Assembly: GCF_024347495.1 (NCBI RefSeq)
Contig: NZ_AP025491.1
Coordinates: 124,001-188,000 of the forward strand
Length of the DNA: 64,000 nucleotides
Source: Vibrio gallaecicus
GTDB taxonomy: Bacteria; Pseudomonadota; Gammaproteobacteria; Enterobacterales; Vibrionaceae
Reading direction: 5' to 3'
Shown here: in pieces, positions 28,136-37,671 of the stretch
How the letters are laid out: each line of letters opens with the position of its first letter
Numbering within the stretch: the stretch's first letter is position 1
The notes under the pieces: model-generated
What the model was told of the DNA's origin: nothing
Database searches by the model: none
Seen by the model: only the letters and a program-made list of their open reading frames with translations
Program-made: the position numbers and the translations under genes

Positions 28136-29110
28136 ATGAATTATGACGTATTCAATGGTGATGCCGATGGCATTATATCTTTAATTCAATTAAGGCTCGC
28201 TCAGCCTAAGACAGCAAAACTGGTTACAGGAGTTAAACGTAATGTTGAGCTTTTGGCTAATGTTGATGCTTGTGAAGTGAATACTTCGGCTGGTGATGAA
28301 GTGCTAGTCTTAGATGTCTCATTAGATAAAAACAAAGATGCACTGAATGCGTTACTCGAATCTGGCGCTAAAGTGACGTATTTTGACCATCATAAATCTG
28401 GTGATATTCCCACTCACCCGAATCTAACTTGTCTTATAGATTTAGATCCAAATACGTGTACTGCGCTGATCGTTAACAAGCAGCTTGAAGATCAGTTTGT
28501 TCATTGGGCGATTGCTGGTGCATATGGCGATAATCTTTTAGCTGTGGCTGATGAACTTGCTAGCCAATGCCAGTTAAGTGTGTCTCAGCGAGACCAATTA
28601 AAAGAGCTAGGTACTTTGATCAATTACAACGGTTATGGAAGAGAAGTATCTGATCTACATTTTGACCCGGCTGAACTTTACAAAAAACTCCTTAACTATC
28701 GTTCTCCATTTGATGTTATTGATGATCCTCAATCGCCATTTCATGTTTTACAAAAAGCTTATGCTGAAGACTGGGCACTCGTTGAAAGCCTAACTCCGCT
28801 CGCCCAAACCGATGTCGTTCGTGTATTTGAGCTACCTGATATTGCTGCTTCAAGGCGGATCAGTGGAGTCTATGGAAATTATTTAGCCAATCAAAATCCA
28901 GAGTGTGCAAGTGTAGTATTAACCTCCAATTCGGATCTTAGCTATACCGTTTCTTTACGTGCTCCATTAAATAATAAGCAAGGGGCGGTAAAAATTTGTG
29001 GGTCATTTAAAACGGGAGGAGGGCGTGAAGCCGCTGCGGGGATCAATCAATTAGAAAAGCACAACTTGGATACCCTTATTAATATGACGCATGATTATTA
29101 TGTGAGTTAA
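28136..29110 (+). CDS. DHH-family phosphoesterase
   Basis: 324 residues. Motifs of the DHH superfamily are visible: FNGDADGIISL (motif I), VLDVSLDK (II), YFDHHKSGDIP (III, residues ~82-86) and the GAYGDNLL aspartate (IV). The C-terminal DHHA1-like part has GGGREAAAGIN, where the family usually has GGGH. Related proteins hydrolyse small nucleotides, oligoribonucleotides or pyrophosphate with Mn. The replaced histidine may change substrate handling. It is monocistronic, with AAAGGAAAG upstream. Another DHH protein starts at 63225 in this window and is not closely similar by eye. Confidence 0.8.
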   Translation: MNYDVFNGDADGIISLIQLRLAQPKTAKLVTGVKRNVELLANVDACEVNTSAGDEVLVLDVSLDKNKDALNALLESGAKVTYFDHHKSGDIPTHPNLTCLIDLDPNTCTALIVNKQLEDQFVHWAIAGAYGDNLLAVADELASQCQLSVSQRDQLKELGTLINYNGYGREVSDLHFDPAELYKKLLNYRSPFDVIDDPQSPFHVLQKAYAEDWALVESLTPLAQTDVVRVFELPDIAASRRISGVYGNYLANQNPECASVVLTSNSDLSYTVSLRAPLNNKQGAVKICGSFKTGGGREAAAGINQLEKHNLDTLINMTHDYYVS

Positions 29111-29178
29111 TCACCATTCAAATCAAAACGAGTTTTATTAAGCAATTTCACTATATGGTGTACTGTACTATAAAATTC

Positions 29179-29207
29179 TTGACGATATATTGAACTGGTG
29201 ATTTAAT
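29179..29207 (+). promoter_or_regulatory. Putative sigma-70 promoter for the small exported protein
   Basis: TTGACG (29179-29184) and TTTAAT (29202-29207) with a 17-bp spacer, 36 bp before the start codon at 29243. Confidence 0.55.
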
Positions 29208-29242
29208 GGAACGGTGTTCAATATTGAGTTAGGGTTTTATCC

Positions 29243-29656
29243 ATGAAAATGAAGATGGCATTAGTAAGTCTGGCATTCGTCGCAGTAAGTGCGTTTACTA
29301 CTCCTCAGGTAGAAGCTGCTCAGGGCTTTACTGCTGAACAATTATGTAAAGCTGGTCTTTCTCTTGCGATTGATAAAAAGCCACGTGGGATCAAAGTTGC
29401 ATCAGGCGCATCGAGCCAAAGAATTCTTCTTGATGTAAAAGATGGCAGTAAAGATTGGGATTACCGTTGCGAAGTTAACCGTGGTAATAAAACCATCAAA
29501 TTGAATGCGCGTGATATTAAGCGCAATGATAAATACCTTGGTCAAGCTATTCGCTACAATGTTGCTGATGGCAAGCGTAGTGTCAAAGTCATGATGAAAA
29601 AGCGTAAAGGATCTGGTGTTATTGATGAAACTTTTACTGCAATCCAATTAAAGTAG
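29243..29656 (+). CDS. Small basic exported protein of unknown function
   Basis: 137 residues, not recognised. A signal peptide (MKMKMALVSLAFVAVSAFTTPQVEAA) is followed by a compact, lysine-rich domain with two cysteines (EQLCKAGLS and YRCEVN) that could form one disulfide in the periplasm. The strand-rich pattern (KTIKLNARDIKRND, RSVKVMMKKRKGSG) suggests a small beta fold. It has its own promoter and terminator. No pathway can be inferred from the neighbours. Confidence 0.75.
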   Translation: MKMKMALVSLAFVAVSAFTTPQVEAAQGFTAEQLCKAGLSLAIDKKPRGIKVASGASSQRILLDVKDGSKDWDYRCEVNRGNKTIKLNARDIKRNDKYLGQAIRYNVADGKRSVKVMMKKRKGSGVIDETFTAIQLK

Positions 29657-29724
29657 TTTCAATAAAGATCGAAGCATTTGATATGCCTGAGCTTTGATTG
29701 TCTAGTAAATATCAAGAATTGAAT

Positions 29725-29755
29725 AAAGCCGCAGATTATTTCTGCGGCTTTATTG
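29725..29755. terminator. Bidirectional terminator between the exported protein and manB
   Basis: AAAGCCGCAGA (29725-29735) / TCTGCGGCTTT (29741-29751), an 11-bp perfect stem between converging genes. Confidence 0.88.
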
Positions 29756-29800
29756 TTTAAAGCGATTTGATGTGTAAAGAGCTTAGATGAATCTGTCCTG

Positions 29801-31294
29801 CTAGGTTAATAAAGAAAGGATTTCATCGGTTTTCTCCGCAAGAAGTACTTTGTTTCCTCTCGTTTCAACATTCAATCGAATAAGGGGTTCAGTGTTCGAT
29901 TGCCTCAGGTTGAATCGCCACTCTCCTAAATCAAGGCTTATGCCATCTGTGTGGTCAATATTGACCGCTTTGTTTTTGTATCGCGCTAAAACGTTTTCAA
30001 TAACCTGCTGTGGGTTTTCAACTGTGCAATTTATTTCACCAGAAGAGGGAAAGGTATTGATACTGGCGGAGGTAAGCTCTGCAAGCGATTGTTGAGTTTT
30101 AGATATAAGCTCGATGATGAGCAGCCATGGAATCATTCCAGAATCGCAATACCCAAAGTCTTTGAAGTAGTGATGAGCACTCATTTCACCTCCATATACC
30201 GCGCTTTCTTCCCGCATTTTCTCTTTGATTAACGCATGACCTGCTTTCACTTGTATAGAGTTCCCACCGAACTTTTTGGCGACTTCGATGGTATTCCAAA
30301 TAAGCCTTGTATCATGTAAAACCGTAGCATTGGTTTCTTTTTTCAAGAAGGCTTCAGTGAGCAAACCAACCATGTAATAACCTTCAATGTAACGACCATT
30401 TTCATCGAAGAAAAAACAACGGTCAAAATCGCCATCCCATGCTAATCCTAAATCCGCAGCGTATTGAAGAACAGCTTGTTGAGTAACTGTTTGATGAGAT
30501 TTGATTAGAGGATTTGGTATCCCGTTTGGGAATTGACCATCGGGTTCAAAATTGATCTTGATAAAAGTGATAGGTATTTTCAGCTCGATGAATTTCTTCT
30601 CTAAGGCGTCTAGCACATGACTCGCTACTCCATTTCCTGGGTTAACCACAATTCTTAATGGATTGATTTTGGACGTTTCTATATAAGAAAGTAAGTGTTC
30701 AATGTACTCAGTTAAGAAGCTTGTTGAATGGAGTCGTTGGATTTTAGATTCTTTATTTTTACCTAGGAACTTCTGGTAATCAGGCTCAAGAGCCATGTTT
30801 TTAACTAGACTCTTTATCGCTTCTAGACCACTATTTTTACTTATCGGGTAAGCATTCTCGGCAACCAGCTTCATTCCGTTATAATGAATAGGGTTATGAC
30901 TAGCGGTAATTTGTATTCCGCCAAGGGCTTTTGTATGGCGGGTCGCGAAATACACCTCTTCAGTTCCTGTCACTCCAAGGTCAATAACTTTAATTCCCAC
31001 TTCCATCAATCCTGTGGTTAACGCATTTTGATAGGGAAGAGACGTTTCTCGATTATCACGACCGATGACAACGACGTTCGATAATTTTGAGTCACTTTCG
31101 TTGCCAGTCACTGAAGTGATTCGATTTGAGTTTGAGACCGTACCTTTTTGAAGGTGTAAAGATGGATTTCTGGTTATGAGCCATTGGGCAAATGCTTTAC
31201 CTATCAGGTACGCTAGCTCTTCAGATACCTGCTTACCTATGACGCCGCGAATATCATTATTCTTGAAACCGCTTAGATCGAATTTTTGCTTCAT
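29801..31294 (-). CDS. manB: Phosphomannomutase
   Basis: 497 residues converting mannose 6-phosphate to mannose 1-phosphate. Phosphohexomutase motifs are [12 protein letters not shown] (start), the catalytic serine loop [14 protein letters not shown], the Mg loop [11 protein letters not shown] (aspartates conserved), the sugar loop [13 protein letters not shown] (GEMSGHH-like, with Ala for Gly) and the phosphate loop [15 protein letters not shown]. An unusual insert around residues 40-70 ([17 protein letters not shown]) separates strands in domain 1. It overlaps manC by four bases and is translated from the same mRNA, supplying the substrate for GDP-mannose synthesis. Confidence 0.9.
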   Translation of the reverse strand: MKQKFDLSGFKNNDIRGVIGKQVSEELAYLIGKAFAQWLITRNPSLHLQKGTVSNSNRITSVTGNESDSKLSNVVVIGRDNRETSLPYQNALTTGLMEVGIKVIDLGVTGTEEVYFATRHTKALGGIQITASHNPIHYNGMKLVAENAYPISKNSGLEAIKSLVKNMALEPDYQKFLGKNKESKIQRLHSTSFLTEYIEHLLSYIETSKINPLRIVVNPGNGVASHVLDALEKKFIELKIPITFIKINFEPDGQFPNGIPNPLIKSHQTVTQQAVLQYAADLGLAWDGDFDRCFFFDENGRYIEGYYMVGLLTEAFLKKETNATVLHDTRLIWNTIEVAKKFGGNSIQVKAGHALIKEKMREESAVYGGEMSAHHYFKDFGYCDSGMIPWLLIIELISKTQQSLAELTSASINTFPSSGEINCTVENPQQVIENVLARYKNKAVNIDHTDGISLDLGEWRFNLRQSNTEPLIRLNVETRGNKVLLAEKTDEILSLLT

Positions 31295-32886
31295 GATTGG
31301 GGTTTTGGCTTAAGGACTGGGTTAATTTTATACTGAGTATTCTGACGACCATAGTGATCTTGGTAACGGACAATGTCGTCTTCACTTAAATAGTGCCCTG
31401 TTTGCACTTCGATCATCTCTAGCGGAATGGTTCCAGGGTTTTCTAGGCTATGGATATGACCAAGTGGTATATAAGTCGATTGATCTTCACCTATTAGATA
31501 AGTCTCATCATTATTTGTGACTTTGGCTGTACCTGCAACAACAACCCAATGCTCAGCTCTATGATGATGCATCTGTAGTGAAAGTTTATGACCTGCTTTC
31601 ACTGTGATTCGTTTTACTTTGTCTCGCTTACCTAAATCAACTACATCATATTTTCCCCATGGACGGAAAACTTCTCGATGGTGTTTATGCTCTGTTCTTT
31701 CTGATTGGTTGAGCTGCTCGACTATAGACTTCACACCCTGAACTTTCTCTTTATCAGCGACTAAAATGGCATCTTTGGTTTCTACGATAATCAAGTTATC
31801 AACGCCAACCGTTGCGACTAGTTTGTTCTCTGCATGAATGTAATTATGTTGAGAGTCCACAGTCAGCACGTCACCTTCAATAACATTGTTATTCTTGTCC
31901 TTATCACTAACATCCCAAATAGCTGACCAAGACCCAATATCATTCCAACCTGCATCCATGGGAATCACGGCGGCATGCTGAGTTTTTTCCATGACAGCAT
32001 AATCTATAGAGTCACTCGGGCTGCGAGCAAACGCCTTTGAGTCAATACGTATAAAATCTAGGTCACTGGTTCGTTTAGAAAAAGACTGTTTACAAGCACG
32101 CAGAATATCAGGCTGATATTTTTCTAACTCCTCTAAATATTGAGAGGCTTTAAACATGAACATACCGCTGTTCCATAAATATTCACCGCTGCTTAGGTAG
32201 TGTTCAGCTGTTTCTTTGTTGGGTTTCTCAACAAATTGTTCTATGGAGAATGCTTGTTGAGCACCTGATGGGTTTGAGAGAGATAGTTGAGAAAAGACCT
32301 TGTCTTGCAGAACTTTGCCTTGTTTAATGTAGCCGTAGCCTGTTTCAGGTTTATCTGGAGTAATACCAAACGTGACAAGTTTACCAATATTTGCGTAGTC
32401 AACGCCGTGACTGATCGCCTGCTGGAATGCTGCGACATCAGATATATGATGATCTGCCGCAAGCACTAACAAGATTGGGTCGCGATCATCCAAACTATTT
32501 TGCCCATGACCTGCTGATTTAACCTGCTCTGAACTTGTCCCTGCTTCTATTTCGAGCTGCGAGTCTTGAATCGCATATAAAGCTGCGAGTGCGATAGCTG
32601 GAGCGGTATTTCTACCCAAAGGTTCTAATACAATATGAGAATGTATTGATCCGGTAGAGCGTATTTGTTCAGCCGCAATGAAACGGTGCTCTTCATTACA
32701 AATGATTAAAGGAGCGTGGCATTTTAGATCAAGGAAATGATCATCAAGACCGTCTAAACGAGCAAGAGTTTGCTGAAGCATGGATTGCTCACCCGCGATA
32801 GATAAGAATTGCTTGGGATATAGCTCGCGAGATAAAGGCCACAGGCGGCTACCTGAGCCGCCCGCTAAAATGACAGGTAAAATCAT
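31291..32886 (-). CDS. manC: Bifunctional mannose-1-phosphate guanylyltransferase / mannose-6-phosphate isomerase
   Basis: 531 residues. The nucleotidyltransferase half carries [21 protein letters not shown] (pyrophosphorylase signature), [11 protein letters not shown] and [25 protein letters not shown]. The C-terminal cupin (from about 400) carries [33 protein letters not shown] with metal-binding histidines, and [14 protein letters not shown]; this is the type II isomerase module. The family makes GDP-mannose for polysaccharides. A roughly 25-residue polar insert lies near residue 125 ([20 protein letters not shown]). No glycosyltransferases are nearby, so the product probably feeds a polysaccharide locus elsewhere. 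Confidence 0.93.
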   Translation of the reverse strand: MILPVILAGGSGSRLWPLSRELYPKQFLSIAGEQSMLQQTLARLDGLDDHFLDLKCHAPLIICNEEHRFIAAEQIRSTGSIHSHIVLEPLGRNTAPAIALAALYAIQDSQLEIEAGTSSEQVKSAGHGQNSLDDRDPILLVLAADHHISDVAAFQQAISHGVDYANIGKLVTFGITPDKPETGYGYIKQGKVLQDKVFSQLSLSNPSGAQQAFSIEQFVEKPNKETAEHYLSSGEYLWNSGMFMFKASQYLEELEKYQPDILRACKQSFSKRTSDLDFIRIDSKAFARSPSDSIDYAVMEKTQHAAVIPMDAGWNDIGSWSAIWDVSDKDKNNNVIEGDVLTVDSQHNYIHAENKLVATVGVDNLIIVETKDAILVADKEKVQGVKSIVEQLNQSERTEHKHHREVFRPWGKYDVVDLGKRDKVKRITVKAGHKLSLQMHHHRAEHWVVVAGTAKVTNNDETYLIGEDQSTYIPLGHIHSLENPGTIPLEMIEVQTGHYLSEDDIVRYQDHYGRQNTQYKINPVLKPKPQS

Positions 32887-32941
32887 AAGGTGATACTAAA
32901 TGAATGAGAGAACTACTTTCATTATGTTAACACGTTATGGC

Positions 32942-34069
32942 TTATCTCTGTGGATCTGCCTGTAAGTTTGAAAGTGAGCCAGATAGTTCTCCAGCCATGC
33001 CGATTTCTTGAGGCTCAAGCTTTAGAGTTTGAGTTGGGAATGCAATATCCGCTTGGTGTTTATGAATAATAGCCAACACTTGCAAAAGTAAATCTTGCTT
33101 CACTTCATGATAGCGAATCCAGTTTACCGTTTTGGTAAAGGTATAGATAAAAAAGTTAAGAGAAGAAGGACCAAATTTATCAAAGTTGACGATAAGGGTT
33201 TGCTTAGCATCTATGTCGGGATGCGTTTCAAGCATAGCTTTTACATCATTCACGATAAGCTGCATTTTATCTGCATCTTGGTAACGTAAACCTATCGTTT
33301 CATTGATTCTTCGGTTCAACATGCGTGATGGATTCTCAACTACAATATTACTGAAAACCGAGTTGGGTACATATAGTGGACGTTTATCGAAAGTACGAAT
33401 GATCGTCATTCTCCAGCCAATTCTCTCAACCGTACCTTCAATTAGTCTATCAGGGGAGCGGATCCAATCGCCAACTTTGAACGGGCGGTCAAAGTAGATC
33501 ATCATGCCACCAAAGAAGTTGGATAGTAGATCTTTAGCGGCTAAACCGACAATTAAACCACCTACACCACCGAAGGTCAGTAGACCAGATAAGCTTAAGC
33601 CGAAGGCCTGCATGATAGTTAAAGCGCCGATAACCATAAAAAACAGTCGGGCGACTTTGGCTATGGCTTGTACTGTCGTTTCATCTCGCTTCTTAGAAGC
33701 TAAAACGTACTCTTCTACATTGCTGATTAAGCGTAAGGTGATCCACACAAAAATACTGATAACTACAATCAGTTTCACCGTGCTCAACCAATTGATCTTA
33801 CTACCAAAATGATCTTGTAATATGAACCCAAGTGAGACTGTGGCTGGCCAGCACCATATCAACGTGCTGACTGGCGTTTTTAGAGCGTCTAGGAGAAGGT
33901 CATCCCAGTGAAAAGGGGTTTTCTCAGCCAGTGTGGCTAAGCGGCCTTGTAAGATTCGCCATCCAATCCAAGCGATAAAACTGGCAATGGTAATAAACAA
34001 AACGCTAGTACCCCAGTCGTTTGGCTGGGCGGTGATGTAAGTTTGAAATTGAGTAATTAAGTCATTCAT
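32942..34069 (-). CDS. MscS-family mechanosensitive channel
   Basis: A 375-residue inner-membrane channel with about five helices, the last being the Gly/Ala-rich pore helix FGGVGGLIVGLAAKDLLSNFFGG. It is followed by the beta domain FDRPFKVGDWIRSPDRLIEGTVERIGWRMTIIRTFDKRPLYVPN, a hallmark of MscS-like proteins, and an alpha/beta cytoplasmic domain. It is longer than E. coli MscS (286) with extra N-terminal helices, resembling the medium-sized YnaI/YbdG-type channels. It probably releases solutes on hypo-osmotic shock. It has its own upstream region of 360 bp. Confidence 0.9.
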   Translation of the reverse strand: MNDLITQFQTYITAQPNDWGTSVLFITIASFIAWIGWRILQGRLATLAEKTPFHWDDLLLDALKTPVSTLIWCWPATVSLGFILQDHFGSKINWLSTVKLIVVISIFVWITLRLISNVEEYVLASKKRDETTVQAIAKVARLFFMVIGALTIMQAFGLSLSGLLTFGGVGGLIVGLAAKDLLSNFFGGMMIYFDRPFKVGDWIRSPDRLIEGTVERIGWRMTIIRTFDKRPLYVPNSVFSNIVVENPSRMLNRRINETIGLRYQDADKMQLIVNDVKAMLETHPDIDAKQTLIVNFDKFGPSSLNFFIYTFTKTVNWIRYHEVKQDLLLQVLAIIHKHQADIAFPTQTLKLEPQEIGMAGELSGSLSNLQADPQR

Positions 34070-34429
34070 ATAATGATGCCACTGGAGACGTTATTTGAAA
34101 GCTAGCAGATATCGCGCGGCTTCTCTAGCTTATAAATCAATTGATTAGAGGTTTATTGATGATTAGGGGAGAGCGAATGCAAGGTAGGCATCATTGAGTG
34201 AAATGAGAACAACGTTTTTTCAGTTATACACAAGGGAATAGGGTTTACGAAGAATTAAGCTTGCAGATCATATTAAGTGGTTGCTCAACTATTCGCATAA
34301 TATTTTATTCATAAAAATGCCAACTGAAATGATAAGTCTTGTCAGTTGGCATTTAATGCTATGTTTTTATAAGGTTACTGATGCATTAACTCTCAACATA
34401 TTTCATTGGGGAGTCGATCGCAGGAAGCA
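34070..34429. other. Intergenic region between msrAB and the MscS gene
   Basis: Holds the msrAB terminator (34315-34354) and must contain the leftward MscS-gene promoter. No other recognisable element was seen. Confidence 0.5.
34315..34354 (-). terminator. Terminator of the MsrAB gene
   Basis: AAATGCCAACTGA (34315-34327) / TCAGTTGGCATTT (34342-34354), a 13-bp stem with a T-run on the minus strand. Confidence 0.88.
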
Positions 34430-35572
34430 TTAACCTTCGAACATTTCCACATACTCTTGGTAACCCTCTTCTGCTAGCTTATCTGCTGGGATAAAACGCA
34501 TAGCAGCAGAGTTCATGCAGTATCGTAAACCTGTAGGGGCTGGTCCATCTTTAAAAACATGACCAAGATGAGAGTCTCCAAATCGGCTGCGTACTTCAGT
34601 TCGTGGGTACAGCAATTTATAATCTGTTGTGGTAACAACATAGGCATCATTGATAGGCTTTGTGAAACTCGGCCAACCAGTGCCTGATTTATATTTATCA
34701 GCTGATGAGAATAACGGTTCACCAGTCACGATATCAACATAGATACCTTCTTGCTTGTTATCCCAATATTCATTGCTAAACGAACGTTCTGTCGCATCAT
34801 TCTGTGTTACTTCATATTGAAGTTTCGTTAGCTTTGCCTTTATTTCAGCTTGTGTTGGCTTAGAGTAGGCTTTTAAATTTGCAGCAATCTTTTTGTCATC
34901 AATGATTTGGCGTATTGTTTGTGGATTATCTTCACGGTCATCGCCGAATATCTTCTCTAAGTATTGATCGCGACCCGATGCGTAGCGGTAGTAGTTATAA
35001 CGAACTTTACTCTTTTTGTAATAGTCCTGATGATACCCTTCCGCAGGCCAAAACTTGTCGAGTGCAATTAGCTCAGTTTTTAGCGGCTTCTTAAAGATAT
35101 CGGCTTCTTCAATCTCAGCCATAAATTGCTCTGCAATCATCTTTTGTTCCTGATTGTGGAAGAAGATAGCTGGGCGGTATTGTGGACCTCTATCTACAAA
35201 TGAACCTTTATCATCAGTAGGGTCTATATGACGGAAAAATTGGTCAAGGACTTGCTCATAGTTAACAGCTTTTGGATCATAGACAACTTCAATCACTTCA
35301 ATATGCCCAGACTTACCCGATGATACCTGTCGATAAGTTGGGTTTTCTAATGAACCGCCAGCATAACCTGAAGTAACTTCAATAACCCCATCTAACTTTT
35401 CTAAATCTGATTCTGTACACCAAAAGCATCCCCCAGCTAAAGTTGCGATTTCAGTCTTCCCTGATGTTGCCATTTTATCCATAGTATCGGCAGTGCCAGC
35501 TTGGCTTACAAATAGAGAAATCAGCGGCAGTGCTACCGCGAGTGATACCAATATTTTAGATAACTTCTTCAT
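34430..35572 (-). CDS. msrAB: Exported fused peptide methionine sulfoxide reductase MsrA-MsrB
   Basis: About 380 residues from ATG 35572, which has GAGG six bases upstream; a frame extension to 35602 lacks support. A signal peptide is followed by MsrA with the GGCFWCTE catalytic Cys49 and Cys52 and GYAGG. From about residue 245 there is MsrB with [24 protein letters not shown] and the catalytic cysteine in [14 protein letters not shown]. The zinc-binding CxxC pairs of many MsrB proteins are missing ([10 protein letters not shown] in place of the usual CxxCxxPLF), so this MsrB is zinc-free. It repairs both R- and S-methionine sulfoxide in periplasmic proteins; the scs-like thioredoxins in this window are possible reductants. 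Confidence 0.92.
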   Translation of the reverse strand: MKKLSKILVSLAVALPLISLFVSQAGTADTMDKMATSGKTEIATLAGGCFWCTESDLEKLDGVIEVTSGYAGGSLENPTYRQVSSGKSGHIEVIEVVYDPKAVNYEQVLDQFFRHIDPTDDKGSFVDRGPQYRPAIFFHNQEQKMIAEQFMAEIEEADIFKKPLKTELIALDKFWPAEGYHQDYYKKSKVRYNYYRYASGRDQYLEKIFGDDREDNPQTIRQIIDDKKIAANLKAYSKPTQAEIKAKLTKLQYEVTQNDATERSFSNEYWDNKQEGIYVDIVTGEPLFSSADKYKSGTGWPSFTKPINDAYVVTTTDYKLLYPRTEVRSRFGDSHLGHVFKDGPAPTGLRYCMNSAAMRFIPADKLAEEGYQEYVEMFEG

Positions 35573-35768
35573 AGATACCTCATCTTGTGTTCTATCATTC
35601 AATTGAATGTACGAATAGAGACAGGGTTAGGGCGTAAAAAATTACAAAAAAATAGAAATTTTTTATGAATTAGGAAATATTGCCTCTAATGCTAAGTGGT
35701 AGTAACGTACGCAAAATAAGTTTGGTTTGAATTATAACGATAGCGCATTCAGCGCATATAGGATCAGC

Positions 35769-36167
35769 ATGCAAGCAGAAATTAAGTGGGTAGAAGGTTT
35801 TAAGTTTCTTGGTCAATCTCAGTCTGGGCATTCTATTGTTATGGATGGCAACGGTGGAGCAACGGCACCAAGCCCTATGGAAATGGTACTAATGGCTGCT
35901 GGTGGCTGTAGCTCTGTTGATGTAGTCGATGGGTTAAAAGAAGCGGGTCAGAATGTGACGGCATGTAATGCTAAGCTGGACACAGAGCGAAGAGATACAG
36001 CTCCACGTATTTTCACTAAAGTTAACATTCACTTTGAAGTTTCTGGCGACAACCTTGATAAAGACACGGTTGCAAAAGTATGTGCGGATTCTCTAGAAAA
36101 GTATTGTTCAGTGTGCCTAATGCTAGGTGCCGCTATTGAAATGACGCATAGCTGGGAAATTGTTTAA
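35769..36167 (+). CDS. OsmC-family protein (YhfA-like)
   Basis: 132 residues from ATG 35769; a TTG-started extension to 35727 has no ribosome site. The OsmC/Ohr fold is visible from PSPMEMVLMAAGGCSSVDVVDGL with the first redox cysteine and KYCSVCLMLGAAIEMTHSWEI with the second cysteine region. The pattern fits the YhfA subgroup more than Ohr, so hydroperoxide reduction is possible but unproven. It is divergently oriented from msrAB, with about 200 bp between, and both may belong to an oxidative-stress response. Confidence 0.85.
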   Translation: MQAEIKWVEGFKFLGQSQSGHSIVMDGNGGATAPSPMEMVLMAAGGCSSVDVVDGLKEAGQNVTACNAKLDTERRDTAPRIFTKVNIHFEVSGDNLDKDTVAKVCADSLEKYCSVCLMLGAAIEMTHSWEIV

Positions 36168-36189
36168 AGTGATGATTTAAGCTTAAACA

Positions 36190-36219
36190 AAAAAACCAAC
36201 CTAATTAGGTTGGTTTTTT
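36190..36219. terminator. Bidirectional terminator between the OsmC-like and OmpA-like genes
   Basis: Near-perfect palindrome AAAACCAACCTA/TAGGTTGGTTTT (36192-36217) between converging genes. Confidence 0.88.
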
Positions 36220-36242
36220 ATTAATAGTAATTAGAAATAATC

Positions 36243-37262
36243 TTATTTCATTACTTCTTCTTTGTACTCAAAGCTTGGAATGTTGGTTTCAACACGACGG
36301 TTTTGGCTTCGACCTTCCGCAGTCGCATTTGATGCGATAGGGTTAGACTCACCTTCACCTGAAGCTGAGATACGATCTGTCGCTACACCATTTTCTTCAA
36401 AGTAAGTCGCAACTGCGTTTGCACGTTTTTCAGAAATCATTTGGTTGTATTTTTCACTACCAGTTGAATCTGTGTGACCTACGATTTCGATATTTGACTC
36501 TGGGTGAGCAAGTAGAATCGTTAGTAGAGGCTCAAGCGTCTGTTCACCTGCAGCTGATAGCTCAGTACTATTCGTTGCGAATAGTTCTTGCGTGTAAGAA
36601 CCTTTTTGAGCTTTCGTTACTATCACTGGTTTTGGCGCTTCAACAACTGGAGCAGGTTCTACTACTGGTTCAGCCGGTGCTTGTGTTACAGCCGCTGCTG
36701 CAGCAACTGGAGCCGCAGCACCAAAGTAGTAAGATAAACCGACAGACAAGAAATTAGCGTTCATATCTTGAACAATTTTGTCATCGAAGTCGTTAAAGTA
36801 TTGATATTCAACTCGAAATGCAAAATCGTCAGATAAGCGTTTTTCTGCACCGAATGCAAGAGTTGGTACAACATCCGTTTCACCTGCGTGGGCGATATAC
36901 GCTAGACCAGGCTTGAATAATAGAGAGAAATTGTTCTCTAGTGGGATCGAGAATTTTGGCGCTAGAGAGATAGCAATGATTGGTTCATCGAACTGGTAGT
37001 TAACACCTGGTTTCGAAAAGTTTGTTTCATAGTTACCTAAGTAATCTGAACTTAGCTCTAAACCAACTTGTTCATTGAAATTAAAACCCGTGTAAATTCC
37101 GGCGCCGATAGCGTCATCTTCACAGTTAGCGCTAGTCGCACATGCGCTATCAAGCCAACCCAACCCGATTTTACCACCAATGTATGTTTCAGCCATTGAA
37201 GCGTGCGAAGCAATACCAGAGGCCGCAATTAGAGCAACTGCTACTTTTGATAATTTACTCAT
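36243..37262 (-). CDS. OmpA-family outer-membrane protein
   Basis: About 339 residues from ATG 37262 (AGGATAGG upstream; a longer frame to 37328 lacks a signal-type start). A signal peptide (MSKLSKVAVALIAASGIASHASMA) is followed by an eight-strand barrel (~25-185), an Ala/Pro/Val-rich hinge (PVAAAAAVTQAPAEPVVEPAP) and a C-terminal peptidoglycan-binding OmpA domain with IEIVGHTDSTGSEKYN and EGRSQNRRVE. Two cysteines (SACATSANCEDD) lie in the first external loop. It anchors the outer membrane to peptidoglycan. It is monocistronic with a long leader. Confidence 0.9.
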   Translation of the reverse strand: MSKLSKVAVALIAASGIASHASMAETYIGGKIGLGWLDSACATSANCEDDAIGAGIYTGFNFNEQVGLELSSDYLGNYETNFSKPGVNYQFDEPIIAISLAPKFSIPLENNFSLLFKPGLAYIAHAGETDVVPTLAFGAEKRLSDDFAFRVEYQYFNDFDDKIVQDMNANFLSVGLSYYFGAAAPVAAAAAVTQAPAEPVVEPAPVVEAPKPVIVTKAQKGSYTQELFATNSTELSAAGEQTLEPLLTILLAHPESNIEIVGHTDSTGSEKYNQMISEKRANAVATYFEENGVATDRISASGEGESNPIASNATAEGRSQNRRVETNIPSFEYKEEVMK

Positions 37263-37671
37263 AATCCTATCCTTTGATCCATGTATTAATGTAAGAACTG
37301 TCCACAAGCTTACTGATGATAGTGTCAATAAATTGCCAGGTTCATCACCCTGTGAGTTTAATTAAATGTTATATATGTTTTATTTTGTAATTTCTGCTGT
37401 TTCCATTTGGCATTATAGTCAATAGGTTGGGCATAAAGCATGTATTTTTTGTACTTTTTTTGAATTTATTTGCCAGAAAGCAGTCGAAGGGGCGCATTTT
37501 CTTTACTTTAAGTGTTCAGTTTAAGGGGATGTTGAGCAGGATTAGCAAGGATGAAGCGTCAATTAATTATCACTTGTAAGTGCTATCTAAGCCTTGCTAA
37601 TACGAAGAAGGCTTAGATATATATAAGAAGAGTTATTGCTAAGAGATCAAGGTTTGAAGCGTTCTGATTAA
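37263..37671. other. Intergenic region with overlapping inverted repeats
   Basis: Between phnX (stop at 37672) and the OmpA-like gene, both leftward. ATTAGCAAGG (37541-37550) pairs with CCTTGCTAAT (37592-37601), enclosing CACTTGTAAGTG (37571-37582). TCTAAGCC (37586-37593) also pairs with GGCTTAGA (37610-37617). The two helices share bases 37592-37593, so they compete. This may be the phnX terminator region or a small RNA; neither stem is followed by a clean T-run. The remaining DNA must hold the OmpA-like promoter. Confidence 0.4.

Noticed and set aside
29801..32886. manB-manC as part of a capsule or O-antigen locus
   Set aside because: No glycosyltransferase, flippase or polymerase genes are present on either side within the window.
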